Positions 61,701-61,926 of a stretch of DNA of 64,000 nucleotides are shown here, in pieces. Origin of the DNA: Eurosta solidaginis. Taxonomy: Eukaryota; Arthropoda; Insecta; Diptera; Tephritidae. How positions within the stretch are numbered: position 1 is the first letter of the stretch; every line of letters begins with the position of its first letter. The notes beneath the pieces are model-generated. The model saw only the letters and a list, made by a program, of their open reading frames with translations. It did not search any database and had not been told where the DNA came from. The translations under genes and the position numbers were made by a program. The DNA lies in NCBI RefSeq assembly GCF_040869045.1, contig NC_090319.1:306330998-306394997 (forward strand), in the 5' to 3' direction.

Positions 61701-61926
61701 TCGCTCTGATATGTGATGATATGGATTGACTGCGACGACAGATGTTCCAATGTATGTCTTAAAGAAAGATGTAAGCATTTATTAATAAATATTCAGAGAT
61801 GATAATGAACATCTCACTTACATATATGTTGTCGCGCTTGTAGCGAAGGTGAATGTTATTTATAAAACTGTCCTCTGAAAGATTTTCAAGAAGTACAGAA
61901 TCCCAAGTACCAGTCTCTTGTTCCAT
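10437..61926 (-). CDS. Unconventional class-I-like myosin heavy chain (17 exons placed; 3' end not seen)
   Basis: Actin-based motor gene. Exons on the minus strand: 61926-61822, 61757-61642, 60453-60383, 60320-59242, 59177-59114, 58972-58959, 58904-58820, 58748-58654, about 46880-46776 (uncertain), 46728-46581, 46494-46396, 46328-46105, 46001-45754, 38211-38075, 37800-37194 (last base 37193), 11127-10796, 10737-? . Except for the uncertain exon 9, all junctions have GT-AG sites and join in phase. Visible motifs are P-loop GESGAGKTE, switch I 'NSNSSRYGKLF', 'GERNFHIFYQLL', switch II 'LLDFYGFELLENNSFEQF', the 'CIKPND' actin-interface/converter block, two or three IQ motifs, then 'FKDRKASYVRSVSHPFVGDY', which resembles a class I TH1 tail. 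An insert of roughly 280 residues sits in the loop-1 region. Of the fly myosins I think Myo95E is the likeliest relative, but this is a guess from memory. The TH1 tail is incomplete in this window. Confidence 0.85.
10446..10568. repeat. 37-bp perfect inverted repeat within the TH1 exon
   Basis: Arms 10446-10482 and 10532-10568 are exact reverse complements, separated by a 49-base spacer that includes A9 and T6 runs. The right arm, read on the minus strand, is in frame with the TH1 coding sequence ('CDPVYEKVAYDS'). The left arm is therefore an inverted copy of coding sequence. A polymerase template switch is a likely origin. Confidence 0.9.
10796..11127 (-). CDS. Myosin exon 16: last IQ region and start of TH1
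   Basis: 332 bp between acceptor 'gtttttag' (11128) and donor 'cgcag|gtgatt'. It encodes 'ARKEYTVMKYKRQVHWAVDV', an IQ-like helix 'VIARYYRHWKIRQYLL', a linker, and 'SIIFKDRKASYV', the TH1 entry. The preceding intron (37192-11128) is about 26 kb and holds most of the mobile elements in the window. Confidence 0.88.
11165..11362 (+). repeat. Inverted-repeat partner of 17745-17872
   Basis: Contains 'gggtcgatttattaatcga', 'tttttcgataggatttgggc', 'gactttgatttttaaggttt' and 'tcatgacctact'. The reverse complement of these words appears at 17745-17872. The two copies flank the whole Penelope/copia/solo-LTR cluster and may belong to the Penelope-like terminal structure. Confidence 0.75.
11368..12158 (+). 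mobile_element. Solo LTR of a Ty3/gypsy-type element (TSD ATAT)
   Basis: 791 bp, begins TGTGACG and ends GTTACA, flanked by ATAT at 11364-11367 and 12159-12162. A TATA-like 'gagtataaaaagcagc' near 11955 and 'aataaa' signals (for example 'tttaataaaggcc') mark the LTR promoter and polyA region. It is the same family as 2876-3358 and shares tail words with the LTRs of the elements at 19383 and 52632. No internal region is present, so it arose by LTR-LTR recombination. Confidence 0.88.
12317..12500 (-). repeat. Penelope-like terminal repeat, inverted copy
   Basis: The reverse complement of 17544-17720: 'gaaccgagggtggt', 'ccatcatcagtgtcgattttcg'-like and 'tgtttgtcctgtatttatag' words match. It is directly followed by coding sequence in the forward orientation, a terminal arrangement typical of Penelope-like elements, where a second terminal repeat lies in inverted or tandem orientation beside a 5'-truncated copy. 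Confidence 0.75.
12505..12555 (+). pseudogene. Penelope-like ORF, 5' fragment before the copia insertion
   Basis: In-frame peptide 'ANFFKKYNINTAFRTSN', which continues after the copia element at 16996 as 'NLGRKLRTNTNS'. 'AFRT.N.LG' is the usual linker between reverse transcriptase and endonuclease in Penelope-like elements. The RT domain itself is missing, so the copy is strongly 5'-truncated. Confidence 0.7.
12556..12750 (+). repeat. copia 5' LTR
   Basis: 195 bp, starts TGTTGAG and ends GTTAATA (not the common CA end). It has a 'tataaataaatac' TATA-like element near 12691. Identical by eye to 16799-16993. Confidence 0.93.
12924..14918 (+). CDS. copia gag, protease and integrase portion of polyprotein
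   Basis: I choose the ATG at 12924 ('MDKEFVIEKF') rather than the upstream 12909 because copia-type gags start this way. The order is a gag domain to about residue 200, CCHC knuckle 'CFKCGRTGHWKREC', protease 'WLLDSGATCHMC', the integrase HHCC part ('HERLGHQNLRHV', 'CDGCTFGKQHRLSF'), and the integrase core with Asp in 'IHADVCGPIEV', Asp in 'LQADNGTEF' and Glu in 'YTPEQNGAVERENRT'. A one-base frameshift at about 14866-14880, in an A-rich stretch, moves the rest into the next frame. Confidence 0.9.
   Translation: MDKEFVIEKFVDASQWMMWRFQVRVNLTACVLFGYVDGTRTQSADDKSFSVKDAKAQRIIVNSCEAKVLVHLCNCVTAKQMWEKLHSVFEHSDESAKHLLQEQFYAYKKDPCHDIATHISTLENLVGKLNVAGVNIDSSMLITKILMTLPAEYKHFSTAWESTASENRTIVNLTNRLMIEESRMGVQSASLNEIGTSEALLAKQRNAAPNTKHKGRCFKCGRTGHWKRECKMKGKSKNQDYSFERSSGDKAFLNNFPNSFQSTDNWLLDSGATCHMCKQRNWFFTYTDLKKPIQVIIGNGKTMNATGRGNIKIRSFNGVEWIEKVLKDVLYSADLYANLFSTTKAMDNGHKSWSDKNTFKLLDEGKVVAIAERKGGMFHMLFNVIEPKVSASIAIKRTSLRVWHERLGHQNLRHVREFLRNNNIEFSDENFDCDGCTFGKQHRLSFGLSTEKATKCGDIIHADVCGPIEVKSFGGSRYFIIFKYEYSKFRFVFFLQTKSKATEKFKIVLKISEKHCGHPIKILQADNGTEFINEEMKKLVQDNGIHHRRSVPYTPEQNGAVERENRTIMESARSMLHAKGLDLRLWAEAVQTAVFILNRTGTSTVREKTPYELWFGKQSQVDNFRIFGSEVYVHIPKQSAQSFRQNRRNVFLWVMTTITKVIAF
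14879..16342 (+). CDS. copia reverse transcriptase and N-terminal RNase H portion
   Basis: Continues the polyprotein after the frameshift. RT landmarks are 'WVFKIKRNPDDSIERYKARL', 'FDVKSAFLNGEL', 'LYGLKQASRCW' and the catalytic 'AVYVDDGIVVG'. Then come the connection/RNase H motifs 'GSLMYLAVGTRPDISFAIG' and 'CYSDADYGGDVDTRRSTSG'. It ends at a TGA (16340-16342) in the place of a conserved tryptophan, and the conserved sequence continues in frame beyond it. Confidence 0.9.
   Translation: MGYDNNHKGYRVLDEANNVSVARDVQFLTEQPATVTFTEDDLEATSDQCQNKETNNISSNATERTQSHIDPNNIVSSRLRNREEQNVSMAIAMLTITGEPTTYEQAIKSSDRENWLRAMKDEYDALCQNETWTLVDAPKDHKVIDNKWVFKIKRNPDDSIERYKARLVVRGFNQECGKDYLETFSPVVRFTSLRAIFSIAASRSMCMKQFDVKSAFLNGELNENVFMQQPIGFEDNSSRVYKLRKSLYGLKQASRCWSEKFKNFVKNFGFKASEADPCVFVSHEGGTVILAVYVDDGIVVGDNNVKISEVIAYLQKQFQIRTMDVGCFLGFEIEKLENGSIFVHQSAYLRKVLQRTDSADCNTVAVPSDPNQVMSKFEESELSLFPYRQVVGSLMYLAVGTRPDISFAIGNASRYLEKPTIVHEKALKRILKYLKGTMHLGILYTNSDKQYLKCYSDADYGGDVDTRRSTSGTTVLFNGSAISWFSA
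16358..16706 (+). pseudogene. copia RNase H C-terminus with frameshift
   Basis: 'LSTTESEYIAASEAVKELVW' holds the RNase H Glu motif typical of copia, then 'LLMDNQSAIRL' and 'HKRTKH'. A two-base deletion at about 16540 shifts the frame, after which 'STHEMIADICTKALPKERF' is readable in the new frame up to a TAA at 16704. Confidence 0.85.
16799..16993 (+). repeat. copia 3' LTR
   Basis: Identical by eye to the 5' LTR and directly followed by the CGAAC duplication. Confidence 0.93.
16996..17355 (+). CDS. GIY-YIG endonuclease domain of a Penelope-like element
   Basis: 120 codons ending at TGA 17353-17355. It begins 'NLGRKLRTNTNSEDQF' and then shows the GIY-YIG nuclease core: 'GVYKLTCGCQHSYIGQTGRQ' (GVY...YIG), the catalytic Arg segment 'RTRFREHIRDYN', and 'SNFANHMVENECS'. 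This is the C-terminal endonuclease of Penelope-like retroelements. It joins in frame to 12505-12555 when the copia insertion is removed. Only the linker and endonuclease survive, with no RT. Confidence 0.82.
   Translation, partial: NNLGRKLRTNTNSEDQFSSHGVYKLTCGCQHSYIGQTGRQIRTRFREHIRDYNKKKIRNPNIIPESNFANHMVENECSPANINKTVRVLHKQAKGRRLNVLENMEIYKQNNKRTDKHNF
17544..17735 (+). repeat. Penelope-like 3' terminal repeat
   Basis: Non-coding tail after the endonuclease, inverse partner of 12317-12500. It contains 'tgatgatggcacaacgccga' and 'actataaatacaggacaaac'. Confidence 0.75.
17745..17872 (-). repeat. Inverted-repeat partner of 11165-11362
   Basis: 'tagtaggtcatgaaaaaaac', 'ttaaaaatcaaagtc' and 'gagcccaaatcctatcgaaa' are reverse complements of words at 11205-11355. 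The two mark the outer ends of the cluster. Confidence 0.75.
18158..18562. mobile_element. MITE-like element with inverted ends
   Basis: The left end 'tagccgtgtttttttatacac' and the right end read inward 'tagccgtgttttttta' are inverted repeats that continue into 'acgtttacg'-like sequence. The interior of about 350 bp has no ORF. Flanks (ttat / ttaa) suggest a short TA-rich target duplication, but its length is unclear. Confidence 0.65.
18563..19378. other. No gene; T/C-rich tract and (gtctca)-type simple repeat
   Basis: 18600-18800 is rich in 'ttatcg' words. 18880-19050 is pyrimidine-rich. 19075-19150 is an impure tandem of 'cagtcccagtct'-like 6-mers. 19337-19378 is a piece of the 128-bp satellite unit ('cggtgtaaaacttactctgt'), cut by the insertion at 19383. 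The ORFs here are low-complexity. Confidence 0.6.
19383..20060 (-). repeat. 3' LTR of deleted gypsy element A
   Basis: 678 bp, near-identical to 22129-22807 (I see a handful of substitutions, for example 'gattgataac' against 'gactgataac'). Confidence 0.92.
20072..22128 (-). pseudogene. gag-protease polyprotein of element A
   Basis: Read from the right: the tail of a SAP-like motif ('NTSGVKLELQARLREAME'), a long Gln/Glu-rich coiled coil of repeated 'SQLESQETRITSKME' type, a TAG stop at 21644, then in the same frame a capsid-like region ('VKTPSFDGSVPFQVFKLQFE'), CCHC knuckle 'CFKCGNPGHIARHC', and a pepsin-like aspartic protease 'LTVDTGASHSII' followed by 'IIGVDFLI'. It ends at TGA beside the polypurine tract. 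No pol domains follow. The copy lacks its own start codon. Confidence 0.85.
22129..22807 (-). repeat. 5' LTR of deleted gypsy element A
   Basis: 679 bp. Directly abuts gag coding sequence with no primer-binding site. Confidence 0.92.
22808..22845. repeat. Fragment of the 128-bp satellite between two insertions
   Basis: 'tatagcacacatcaacagct' plus 'tcaatttgataccc' is a satellite unit fragment that continues from 19378 and resumes at 28080. It ties the three pieces into one original array. Confidence 0.85.
22979..24040 (+). CDS. I-type LINE ORF1 (nucleic-acid-binding gag-like protein)
   Basis: 353 codons, intact. An Asp-Pro-rich and Lys-rich start is followed by an RRM-like central region ('ISFTRDGDLLILTKNAAQTT'). 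Three cysteine knuckles follow: 'CKKCFKLGHTQKFC', 'CAGSSHDPSPC'-type and 'CINCQHEHNALHKDC'. A basic Lys/Gln-rich C-terminus ends at TAA 24038. ORF1 proteins of this family bind element RNA in ribonucleoprotein particles. Confidence 0.88.
   Translation: MTSNSGGNYFASLDPDPDPGTVKKKKRLNYNLNNIYDFPNYKHVNQTNIKQCPKYVLLKSKLENQSIQSFNIFLISKAIENISSEKPNHISFTRDGDLLILTKNAAQTTRFLKVTNLPNVCPVTSILHPTLNTIKGVIFAPPLKNLTTEEIMEGLREQAVKDVQKIKKHVDGNLTNTSLHIISFDLYELPKEIKIGFLNFKVEPYIPAPMQCKKCFKLGHTQKFCKNEEKYEVCAGSSHDPSPCVKVQCINCQHEHNALHKDCPSIKKKREILKTKILSKCTFSEATNIVNSNTSTTENIPKEELREAIEKHKRRIELKNKYTNQNENHSNQMPPQKQTQLTAHHVNNKKQAL
24311..27951 (+). pseudogene. I-type LINE ORF2: endonuclease, reverse transcriptase, RNase H (frameshifted)
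   Basis: The likely start is ATG 24311 ('MVLSILQWNINGYHNN'). APE-like endonuclease: 'PDVIALQETHLK', 'FLGDFNAHSTIWGS', 'HGSDHFPIF'. A frameshift near 25140-25190 leads to the RT: 'GKTPGTDRVCYSMLKHLP', 'YRPISLISCTSKVLEKII', 'FEKAFDRIGTHA', 'GIPQGSPLSVTLF' and the catalytic 'MYADDLCIIV'. A TGA at 26529 (overlapping ATG at 26528) and another frameshift near 27300 lead to RNase H: 'YTDGSKTASATGYAIV' and 'WIPGHAGIHGNTMADEAAK'. The terminal finger 'CSLCDQAQLTVPHLIFDC' precedes the stop at 27951. Confidence 0.88.
28080..29275. repeat. 128-bp tandem array B with higher-order pattern
   Basis: The phrase 'cacattctagg' or a close variant occurs ten times (about 28104, 28234, 28362, 28491, 28620, 28743, 28871, 29001, 29130, 29259). 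A distinctive variant unit with 'gacatctatattgt' and 'ctaagggtatccgg' occurs at about 28468 and again at about 29108, 640 bp or five units later. Non-coding. Related to array A at 9090-9965. Confidence 0.92.
29280..30413. other. No recognisable gene
   Basis: AT-rich. 29690-29850 has repeated 'acttcaga' words resembling the minisatellite at 985-1215. No supported ORF. Confidence 0.45.
30415..30753 (-). mobile_element. tRNA-derived SINE, copy A
   Basis: Read on the minus strand it starts 'gcggccaccgtggtgtgatg'. A-box-like 'tggtagcgtgc' and B-box-like 'gggttcacacc' lie about 35 bp apart, as in a tRNA-derived RNA polymerase III promoter. The body contains 'gcaaagcaacatcaaaattt', 'catgaaaagct', 'ccttgcagatgccgttcgga' and 'gaagagaagctcggcc'. 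Same family as 58157-58475 and 60685-60962. Confidence 0.82.
30958..31696 (+). pseudogene. LINE N-terminal region: 2A-like motif, PHD-like finger, partial endonuclease
   Basis: The element's own first ATG is 30958 ('MYRSDSGFF'). After a hydrophobic stretch 'LLAAGLLHTLLLQ' comes 'EGIESNPGP', close to the ribosome-skipping 2A consensus D-V/I-E-x-N-P-G-P, though its Asp is Gly here. Then a PHD-like finger 'CCICRKRI', 'CVSCKGWLHRTGCSGL'. The reading then jumps to the C-terminal half of an APE-type endonuclease ('IILGDFNVHRDLWHS', 'FASDHLPILVSLE'), so roughly the first half of the endonuclease is deleted. It ends at TGA near 31694. Confidence 0.8.
31852..34034 (+). pseudogene. LINE reverse transcriptase and C-terminal region (frameshifted)
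   Basis: RT motifs: 'AVGPDGIAMPMLKSLG', 'WKMAKVVPLLKTGK', 'YRPISLLSPVAKTLEAI', 'LDLSKAFDTVNHGSLL', 'GGVLSPLLFNFYISKLP' and the catalytic 'SYADDCTIMA'. A frameshift near 33010-33110 moves to a second frame with 'ILGVTFDQDLHFGEQA', the thumb/C-terminal domain, and the terminal finger 'CPACNVSPHDTNHLFNC'. Stop at 34032. A further frame break separates it from the upstream endonuclease (31697-31851). Confidence 0.88.
34106..34997. other. No recognisable gene
   Basis: Intronic AT-rich DNA with no ORF, repeat or splice-supported exon that I could find. Confidence 0.45.
34998..36668 (-). mobile_element. Interspersed repeat (Helentron/DINE-like?), copy 2
   Basis: Opposite orientation to 7827-9985. 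It begins 'acaagtaaggaagcctaag' with terminal 'catactcagctgagcgct' and ends 'gctctgctcagctgagcata'. It carries only about two of the 128-bp units (35095-35370). Short ORFs within it match the repeat and are not genes. Confidence 0.6.
36669..37192. other. Intronic sequence, nothing recognised
   Basis: Start of the large myosin intron on the minus strand. The donor 'agg|gtgagt' is at 37193/37192. Confidence 0.5.
37193..37800 (-). CDS. Myosin exon 15: end of motor domain, converter and IQ motifs
   Basis: 608 bp, acceptor 'atttttag' (37801), donor 'agg|gtgagt'. It encodes 'NIRTQLHTLLAIIKNRRTHY' then 'VFCIKPND', the conserved block before the converter, 'RTGHCFHLPHVKFFNRYKLL' (relay/SH region and converter), a Ser/Gly-rich insert, and IQ motifs in 'AILIQTKFRRFVARKRYLR' and 'IIIASAWRTW'. 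The first codon is split 1+2 with exon 14 and reads Gly. Confidence 0.92.
38075..38211 (-). CDS. Myosin exon 14: lower 50K segment
   Basis: 137 bp, acceptor 'gaatttcag' (38212), donor 'ctgaag|gtaatt' (38075/38074). It encodes 'IRHFANVVSYSVHRFLEKNS' then 'DVLPKFVSGAL' and 'LVQSLFPE', the classic stretch after the switch II region. Phase 2 in and phase 1 out both match the neighbours. Confidence 0.92.
38310..39240. repeat. ~290-300-bp tandem repeat, about 3 copies
   Basis: 'acactgaaaa' occurs at about 38331, 38623, 38931 and 39221, each followed by 'caaaggccaagc'-like, 'gaaaggtctatttaat', 'aaaactaaaatggcg' and 'ctttgagctgtgataactac'. It lies in the 7.5-kb intron just upstream of exon 14. Confidence 0.88.
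39316..39705 (-). pseudogene. Fragment of the CAA-tailed LINE reverse transcriptase
   Basis: The minus strand matches the RT region of 30934-34091. Around 39640-39690 it reads the 'KAFDTVNHGTLLQDLEG'-like segment, and 39460-39510 reads the 'QGGVTIIS' and 'YADD'-side region. It is inverted, truncated at both ends and full of indels. Confidence 0.7.
39888..40350 (+). repeat. CAA-tailed interspersed repeat, copy 2, with an upstream GC-rich repeat
   Basis: 40202-40350 matches copy 1 ('cccgagatggtcgggc', 'ccggcaaaggaccatca', 'aaccttatcgccacaacaac'). 39888-40145 is unusually GC-rich for the window and ends in an A-run. It may be the upstream part of the same element, but copy 1 does not share it clearly. 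Confidence 0.55.
40640..41345 (-). pseudogene. LINE reverse-transcriptase fragments (second family)
   Basis: Minus strand. 40943-40710 reads 'YTLAAFLDVEGAFNNIEISA' (RT motif with Asp, here D-V-E-G-A-F-N), and 41345-41112 reads 'NYRPTSLTSFMLKVLERLL' (RT motif 2a) followed by 'HQSADIL'. The order and spacing fit one degraded RT of the R1/LOA type rather than the family at 30934. No endonuclease or catalytic YADD was found nearby. Confidence 0.65.
41346..43230. other. No gene; small tandem duplication and AT microsatellite
   Basis: 41641-41885 holds two ~117-bp direct copies ('ttgccacctattcgaaatta', 'tatcaaacgaaaggtatttc'). 42546-42598 is an impure (TA)n run. Remaining ORFs up to 94 codons lack any motif and I do not support them as genes. 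Confidence 0.55.
43231..44778 (-). mobile_element. Interspersed repeat (Helentron/DINE-like?), copy 3
   Basis: Very similar to copy 2. It begins 'aacaagtaaggaaggctaag' and ends 'ccgctaagctgagtataaa', with about two 128-bp units at 43320-43570. A stretch present in copy 2 (about 35620-35690) is missing here near 43800. Confidence 0.6.
44779..45597 (-). mobile_element. Diverged short relative of the same interspersed repeat
   Basis: It directly abuts copy 3. It begins 'caagtaaattcgagtgtaac' with 'atatactcagcgtgag' and ends 'agcacgctgagtataaa'. It lacks the 128-bp units but keeps 'aagtgggcgtggttat' and 'acggacggacagacgg' words, so it is a separate subfamily inserted next to copy 3, or an older tandem neighbour. 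Confidence 0.55.
45754..46001 (-). CDS. Myosin exon 13: relay helix and following segment
   Basis: 248 bp, acceptor 'ttattccag' (46002), donor 'ttcaa|gtaagt' (45754/45753). It encodes 'NFVYNVLRMEQELYVREGLE' then 'WTRVDFFDNESICELID' and 'GILSIINEPHL', the standard post-switch II myosin sequence. It is followed by a 7.5-kb intron with tandem repeats and three repeat insertions. Confidence 0.94.
46105..46328 (-). CDS. Myosin exon 12: switch II region
   Basis: 224 bp, acceptor 'tatattacag' (46329), donor 'catcag|gtgtgt'. It encodes 'TLCRTLYSRLFTWLVNKINE' and the switch II/relay motif 'LALLDFYGFELLENNSFEQF', then 'AINYSAEKIHQ'. The usual D-I-x-G-F-E is D-F-Y-G-F-E here, normal for the family. Confidence 0.94.
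46396..46494 (-). CDS. Myosin exon 11
   Basis: 99 bp, acceptor 'acatttgcag' (46495), donor 'gttg|gtaagt'. It encodes 'VQETAHLLSLEAQILINCLT' of the upper 50K domain. Split codons at both ends restore Glu and Gly with the neighbours. Confidence 0.9.
46581..46728 (-). CDS. Myosin exon 10
   Basis: 148 bp, acceptor 'tttatttttag' (46729), donor 'atacg|gtatgt'. It encodes 'KSLEILGLSCDDINGILRVI' and 'AVVLKLGNFIFVP', the well-conserved 'ILxLGNxxF' segment of the motor. Confidence 0.93.
46776..46880 (-). CDS. Possible myosin exon 9
   Basis: Between exon 8 ('NFHYTK', phase 0) and exon 10 (phase 0) the family expects about 20-30 residues. The ORF here reads 'RLTDFQNIYSDIKRLAIS', which resembles the 'DDFxxI' segment. 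Acceptor candidates are 46881 (weak pyrimidine tract) or 'gattttcag' at 46863; donor 'tgg|gtatat' at 46776/46775 would leave a 47-bp intron. All are in phase, but the conservation is weak. Confidence 0.4.
47000..47173 (+). repeat. 5' LTR containing the gag start codon
   Basis: Very short LTR with 'cttatataaataaa' as a TATA-like element. The last 17 bases are 'atgtcgaaagctactaca', so the gag ATG at 47157 lies inside the LTR. Confidence 0.9.
47157..47563 (+). CDS. gypsy gag N-terminus with SAP-like motif
   Basis: 135 codons to TAA. Residues about 24-62 read 'ILKTYTVANLKSCLEKLGEP' then 'SGNKNKLVLRLLNLGYP', a two-helix SAP-type pattern (Leu-x3-Leu...Gly...Gly-x-Lys-x2-Leu-x3-Leu). SAP motifs bind AT-rich scaffold DNA in cellular proteins. 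A C-terminal Glu/Lys-rich helix follows. The ORF stops where the hairpin insertion begins, so this is an amputated gag. Confidence 0.75.
47578..47969. mobile_element. 392-bp foldback element (arms ~165 bp) inside gag
   Basis: The left arm (47578-about 47743) and right arm (about 47804-47969) are near-perfect reverse complements: 'tttaagttaaacggttttat', 'ctaggtactagtcatcacac', 'caatctagggcgttgatcag' and 'aaataaaagcgttgg' each recur inverted. The loop is about 60 nt. Similarity of the flanks ('aaataaaataatta' / 'aattattttatttt') extends the pairing to about 47553-47995. Confidence 0.92.
48160..48500 (+). repeat. Two-copy ~125-bp direct repeat in the gag interruption
   Basis: 'ataggtcgctttctattc', 'gtatgtattatgtgttccaa', 'cggaccacaaatacgatttt' and 'atatctcgatccttgcgcca' occur at 48242-48350 and 48368-48475. 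Together with the hairpin it forms about 1.05 kb of foreign DNA between the two gag halves. The far edge at 48620 again shows 'aaataaaaccgttta', matching the hairpin end. Confidence 0.8.
48646..49383 (+). pseudogene. gypsy gag capsid and zinc knuckle
   Basis: Starts near ATG 48646. It reads 'VPDFTGDGESFHHWETQLY' (capsid start), a TGA at 48877, then in a new ORF 'FQEYFNKKIILSNKISMSEE', 'LIEHIIDGVPDYVLRSQA' and the CCHC knuckle 'CFNCNSLGHLAVDC'. The protein is disrupted by one stop and by the upstream insertion. A protease of normal form was not seen in the next 250 bp. Confidence 0.85.
49628..52304 (+). pseudogene. gypsy pol: reverse transcriptase, RNase H, integrase (several stops)
   Basis: RT motifs in order: 'YPPRRLAYNERE', a stop at 49964, 'NVIRPSRSEYSSPIVLVRKK', 'IRLCIDYGTLNKNT', a frame break near 50130, 'FSLLDLKSAFYHVRM', 'MPFGLKNAPSTFQRFV' and the catalytic 'VAIYLDDIMVAT'. 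RNase H: 'ELHCDASSLGFGAILLQ'. After a stop at 51084 the integrase (51279-52109) has an HHCC finger ending 'HIDNCLKCIEF', Asp in 'IHIDHFGPI', Asp in 'LISDRGSAFTS' and Glu in 'PQANGQVERINRT'. The last piece (52119-52304) resembles the integrase tail. Confidence 0.9.
52292..52465 (+). repeat. 3' LTR of the 174-bp-LTR gypsy element
   Basis: Matches 47000-47173 with few differences (for example cttgtcacac against cttcacacc-type). Followed by TAAT. Confidence 0.9.
52632..53166 (-). repeat. 3' LTR of element B
   Basis: 535 bp. Shares many words with the LTR of element A but is a distinct subfamily ('cgcctctacaattgccgcct'). Confidence 0.9.
53215..54144 (-). pseudogene. Protease fused to integrase C-terminal tail (element B)
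   Basis: Protease core 'LTVDTGASHSLIRSDLVNRK' and 'VILGVDFLVDHDIKID', a basic linker rich in Lys/Arg, then 'RERSRIMSSKMKHRYKENKS' and 'GFQEGDLVLLF', which is the usual C-terminal part of gypsy integrase. The internal deletion joins the two in frame. Overlaps the gag ORF in another frame, so a frameshift separates it from the zinc knuckle. Confidence 0.82.
53912..55375 (-). pseudogene. gag of element B: SAP motif, coiled coil, capsid, CCHC
   Basis: ATG at 55375. Residues 1-36 'MAKFSELKIQQLKKELESRG' then 'NTTGIKLELQARLREAME' form a clear SAP motif. Then 'ILAAISAQTSTVASQLES', a TAG at 55046, in-frame coiled coil, 'VKTPSFDGSVPFQVFKQQFE' (capsid), 'CFKCGNTSHIARHC' (knuckle). The frame is lost soon after. 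Confidence 0.86.
55427..55972 (-). repeat. 5' LTR of element B
   Basis: 546 bp. Near-identical to 52632-53166 apart from small indels (for example an extra 'ctcttatttgcaaccct' piece near the start). Confidence 0.9.
56302..56898. mobile_element. Foldback MITE with ~250-bp arms (TSD TTA)
   Basis: 597 bp beginning CACTGTGCAACA and ending, read inward, CACTGCGACAA. The arms 56302-56548 and about 56640-56898 are imperfect reverse complements ('aaaaatagatatcggctttc', 'gttaacgcgtttagcaaatt', 'agtaaaaatgtggccgtggt'). TTA occurs on both sides (56299-56301, 56899-56901). A TTA duplication fits PIF/Harbinger elements, while the CACTG end is less diagnostic. Confidence 0.88.
57093..57470 (-). repeat. 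CAA-tailed interspersed repeat, copy 3
   Basis: Minus-strand copy. The tail appears as 'gttgttgttgttgtggcgat' at 57093. The body matches copy 1 to 'cgcctcttacgacatgca'. The ORF at 57134-57400 is within the repeat. Confidence 0.75.
57471..58156. other. No recognisable gene
   Basis: AT-rich intronic DNA with an A-run near 58062. The 60-codon ORF at 57746 has no motif. Confidence 0.45.
58157..58475 (+). mobile_element. tRNA-derived SINE, copy B
   Basis: Plus-strand copy with A-box-like 'tgatagcgcgctccgcc' and B-box-like 'gtgttcacgcccgggc', then 'gcaaagcaacatcaaaattt', 'ccttgcagatgccgttcgga' and 'agagaagctcggcc'. Confidence 0.8.
58654..58748 (-). CDS. Myosin exon 8
   Basis: 95 bp, acceptor 'ttttatag' (58749), donor 'acgaag|gtaatt'. 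It encodes 'SLKLYRNVEKYDILRNTTGI' then 'EEDRDNFHYTK'. A Lys codon is restored across the junction with exon 7. A ~12-kb intron follows. Confidence 0.88.
58820..58904 (-). CDS. Myosin exon 7
   Basis: 85 bp, acceptor 'tcttttag' (58905), donor 'ctga|gtatgt'. It encodes 'TRITNTTVGERNFHIFYQLL' then 'LGADLSLL', the strongly conserved GERNFHIFYQL segment. Confidence 0.95.
58959..58972 (-). CDS. Myosin exon 6: 14-bp microexon
   Basis: 'aaaattag|atatgttggaaaag|gtaaat'. The 14 bases add Y-M-L-E-K between 'GVHITH' (exon 5) and 'TRITNTT' (exon 7), which matches the family's 'xYLLEKSRV' and repairs the phase exactly. Without it the reading frame is lost. Confidence 0.88.
59114..59177 (-). CDS. Myosin exon 5
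   Basis: 64 bp, acceptor 'acctcag' (59178), donor 'catt|gtaagt'. It encodes 'GKLFDIEIDFKGDPMGVHIT' and completes the switch I 'SSRYGKLF' begun in exon 4. Confidence 0.93.
59242..60320 (-). CDS. Myosin exon 4: P-loop, large loop-1-region insert, switch I
   Basis: 1079 bp, acceptor 'ttcttcaaag' (60321), donor 'cgttat|gtgagt'. It starts with the P-loop 'GESGAGKTESFKMIVNFLTH' and ends with 'FLEAMGNAVTLRNSNSSRY'. In ordinary myosins about 25-30 residues separate the two. Here there are about 300, rich in Ser, Arg, Asn and Thr ('SRRQSLSPRPAPRRCSTA', 'SGGSASGSGGCRQCGHSKC'), with no obvious fold. The CxxC...C cluster could be a small zinc site. The insert is open over its full length, so it is probably translated rather than a retained intron. 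Confidence 0.9.
60383..60453 (-). CDS. Myosin exon 3
   Basis: 71 bp, acceptor 'gaaatttcag' (60454), donor 'cacag|gtttgt'. It encodes 'YGLSNLAFQSLKDQGEDQCI' then 'LLTG', leading into the P-loop. Confidence 0.94.
60685..60962 (+). mobile_element. tRNA-derived SINE, copy C (B box lost)
   Basis: It begins 'gcggcagccgtggtgtggtg' with the A-box-like 'tggtagcgtgctcc'. The segment with the B box is deleted ('cctacaaggggtaggaaaca'), so this copy should lack an intact promoter. It ends 'catcacgccttgcatttta'. Lies in intron 2 of the myosin gene. Confidence 0.78.
60963..61641. other. Intron 2 remainder; nothing recognised
   Basis: The minus-strand ORF 61488-61237 (83 codons) has no motif I know, and I leave it unannotated. 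Confidence 0.45.
61642..61757 (-). CDS. Myosin exon 2
   Basis: 116 bp, acceptor 'tctttaag' (61758), donor 'cacat|gtaaga'. It encodes 'TYIGTSVVAVNPYHHISE' and 'GIFQLPPH', the early motor domain (family 'TYIGPVLISVNPF', 'LPPHIYA'). Confidence 0.93.
61822..61926 (-). CDS. Myosin exon 1 (coding start)
   Basis: 105 bp. ATG at 61926-61924 in 'caaataatggaacaag', a good insect context (A at -3). It encodes 'MEQETGTWDSVLLENLSEDS' then 'FINNIHLRYKRDNIY', the class I style short N-terminus with no SH3 domain. Donor 'tat|gtaagt'. The 5' UTR and promoter lie above 61926 and are not defined. Confidence 0.9.
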